Assembly: GCA_002457215.1 (NCBI GenBank)
Contig: NTJZ01000010.1
Location: forward strand, 1-64,000
Length of the DNA stretch: 64,000 bases
From: OM182 bacterium MED-G28
Lineage (GTDB): Bacteria; Pseudomonadota; Gammaproteobacteria; Pseudomonadales; Pseudohongiellaceae
Direction of reading: 5' to 3'
The notes below the pieces were generated by a model. The model searched no databases, was not told where the DNA came from, and saw only the letters and a list, made by a program, of their open reading frames with translations. Both the position numbers and the translations under genes were made by a program. This document shows, piece after piece, positions 63,553-64,000 of the stretch. Each line of letters starts with the position of its first letter. Position 1 is the first letter of the stretch.

Positions 63553-64000
63553 ATGACTTCAATTATTTATCCTACTACTAATCTAAAACAACTTGAGCAG
63601 CTCAATATCGTAAAAGGTGAAGGCATTTACGTTTATGACGATGCTGGTAATCAGTACTTAGAAGGGTTAGCTGGCCTTTGGTGTGCTTCATTAGGTTATG
63701 GAAATGAAGAACTTATCGATGCCATTACACACCAATTAAAAACCTTGTCTTACTCCCACATGTTTGGTGGTAGAACTCACAATATAGTGATTCAACTGGC
63801 TGACAAACTGAATGAAATGTTGCCTGTTGAAAATGGTAAAGTTTTTTTTGCGAATTCTGGCAGTGAAGCAAATGACTCACACATGAAAATGCTGCGGTAT
63901 TACTTCAATGTAACGGGAGAGCCGCAAAAGAAAAAGATCATTGCACTCGAGCGATCGTATCATGGTGTCACTCTTGCAGCAGCATCGCTGACTGGACTGC
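63553..64000 (+). CDS. Class III aminotransferase, N-terminal part
   Basis: The first 149 codons of a PLP-dependent aminotransferase run off the window. The sequence has VKGEGIYVYDDAGNQYLEGLAGLWCASLGYGNEELIDAI, then FANSGSEANDSHMKMLRYY (pyridoxal-phosphate-binding G-S-E-A region) and RSYHGVTLAAASLTGL. It is typical of omega-amino acid:pyruvate or putrescine/GABA transaminases. The catalytic lysine lies beyond the window. Substrate cannot be told. Confidence 0.9.
   Translation, partial: MTSIIYPTTNLKQLEQLNIVKGEGIYVYDDAGNQYLEGLAGLWCASLGYGNEELIDAITHQLKTLSYSHMFGGRTHNIVIQLADKLNEMLPVENGKVFFANSGSEANDSHMKMLRYYFNVTGEPQKKKIIALERSYHGVTLAAASLTGL

Overview
The window looks like a chromosomal segment of an AT-leaning gammaproteobacterium, probably a marine or oligotrophic relative of the Pseudomonadales. 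The core gene blocks point that way: alaS-lysC-csrA, hom-thrC-recJ beside dsbC, rpsP-rimM-trmD-rplS beside ffh and a CcsA-like gene, and purL, tadA and guaB-guaA in the relative order I recall from Pseudomonas. No plasmid, phage structural, CRISPR, IS or integrase gene was found. The species cannot be fixed from the sequence alone.

Layout. 0-3 kb: tail of a CaiB-type CoA transferase, tRNA-Ser(GCU), a PQQ/haem alcohol dehydrogenase and a small secreted protein. 3.3-7.7 kb: csrA, lysC, alaS. 7.9-14.2 kb: AI-2E-type permease, a membrane-anchored beta-propeller protein and a ScsB/DsbD-like thiol reductase. 14.5-23.9 kb: recJ, thrC, hom, dsbC, rplS, trmD, rimM, rpsP, ffh. 24-30 kb: CcsA-like protein, phosphopantetheinyl transferase, phosphoesterase, then oxyR divergent from a rubrerythrin / Fe-S protein / DUF3501 operon (peroxide defence). 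30-37 kb: serine hydrolase, Nudix hydrolase, NIF3-like protein, purL, tadA. 37-41.7 kb: YczE-type membrane protein, nitronate monooxygenase, sppA and a DUF6249/XRE pair.

41.8-54.1 kb is an accessory block in which every gene lies on the minus strand, co-oriented with guaA. It is punctuated by five short repeats that look like the 3' end of guaA (reading T-I-E-W-E-stop or close to it), at 46855, 51860, 52925, 52960 and 53763, in addition to the real guaA end at 54108. Three of them, plus a degenerate fourth, are joined to a conserved hairpin. This resembles an array of gene cassettes stacked behind guaA and possibly expressed from its transcript. It is the most unusual feature of the window. 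The cargo is a small membrane peptide, a DUF2306-like membrane protein, an alpha/beta hydrolase, a hotdog thioesterase, two exported beta-propeller-type proteins (one a conspicuously GC-rich S9 peptidase lipoprotein), a DUF2200 protein and a membrane protein. A 1393-residue exported protein lies beyond the last clear repeat.

54-64 kb: guaA-guaB (GMP synthesis), a tightly coupled PpiC / HupE-UreJ / Baeyer-Villiger monooxygenase operon, a c-type cytochrome, an exported epoxide-hydrolase-like protein, an exported methyltransferase-like protein, a strong terminator and the start of a class III aminotransferase.
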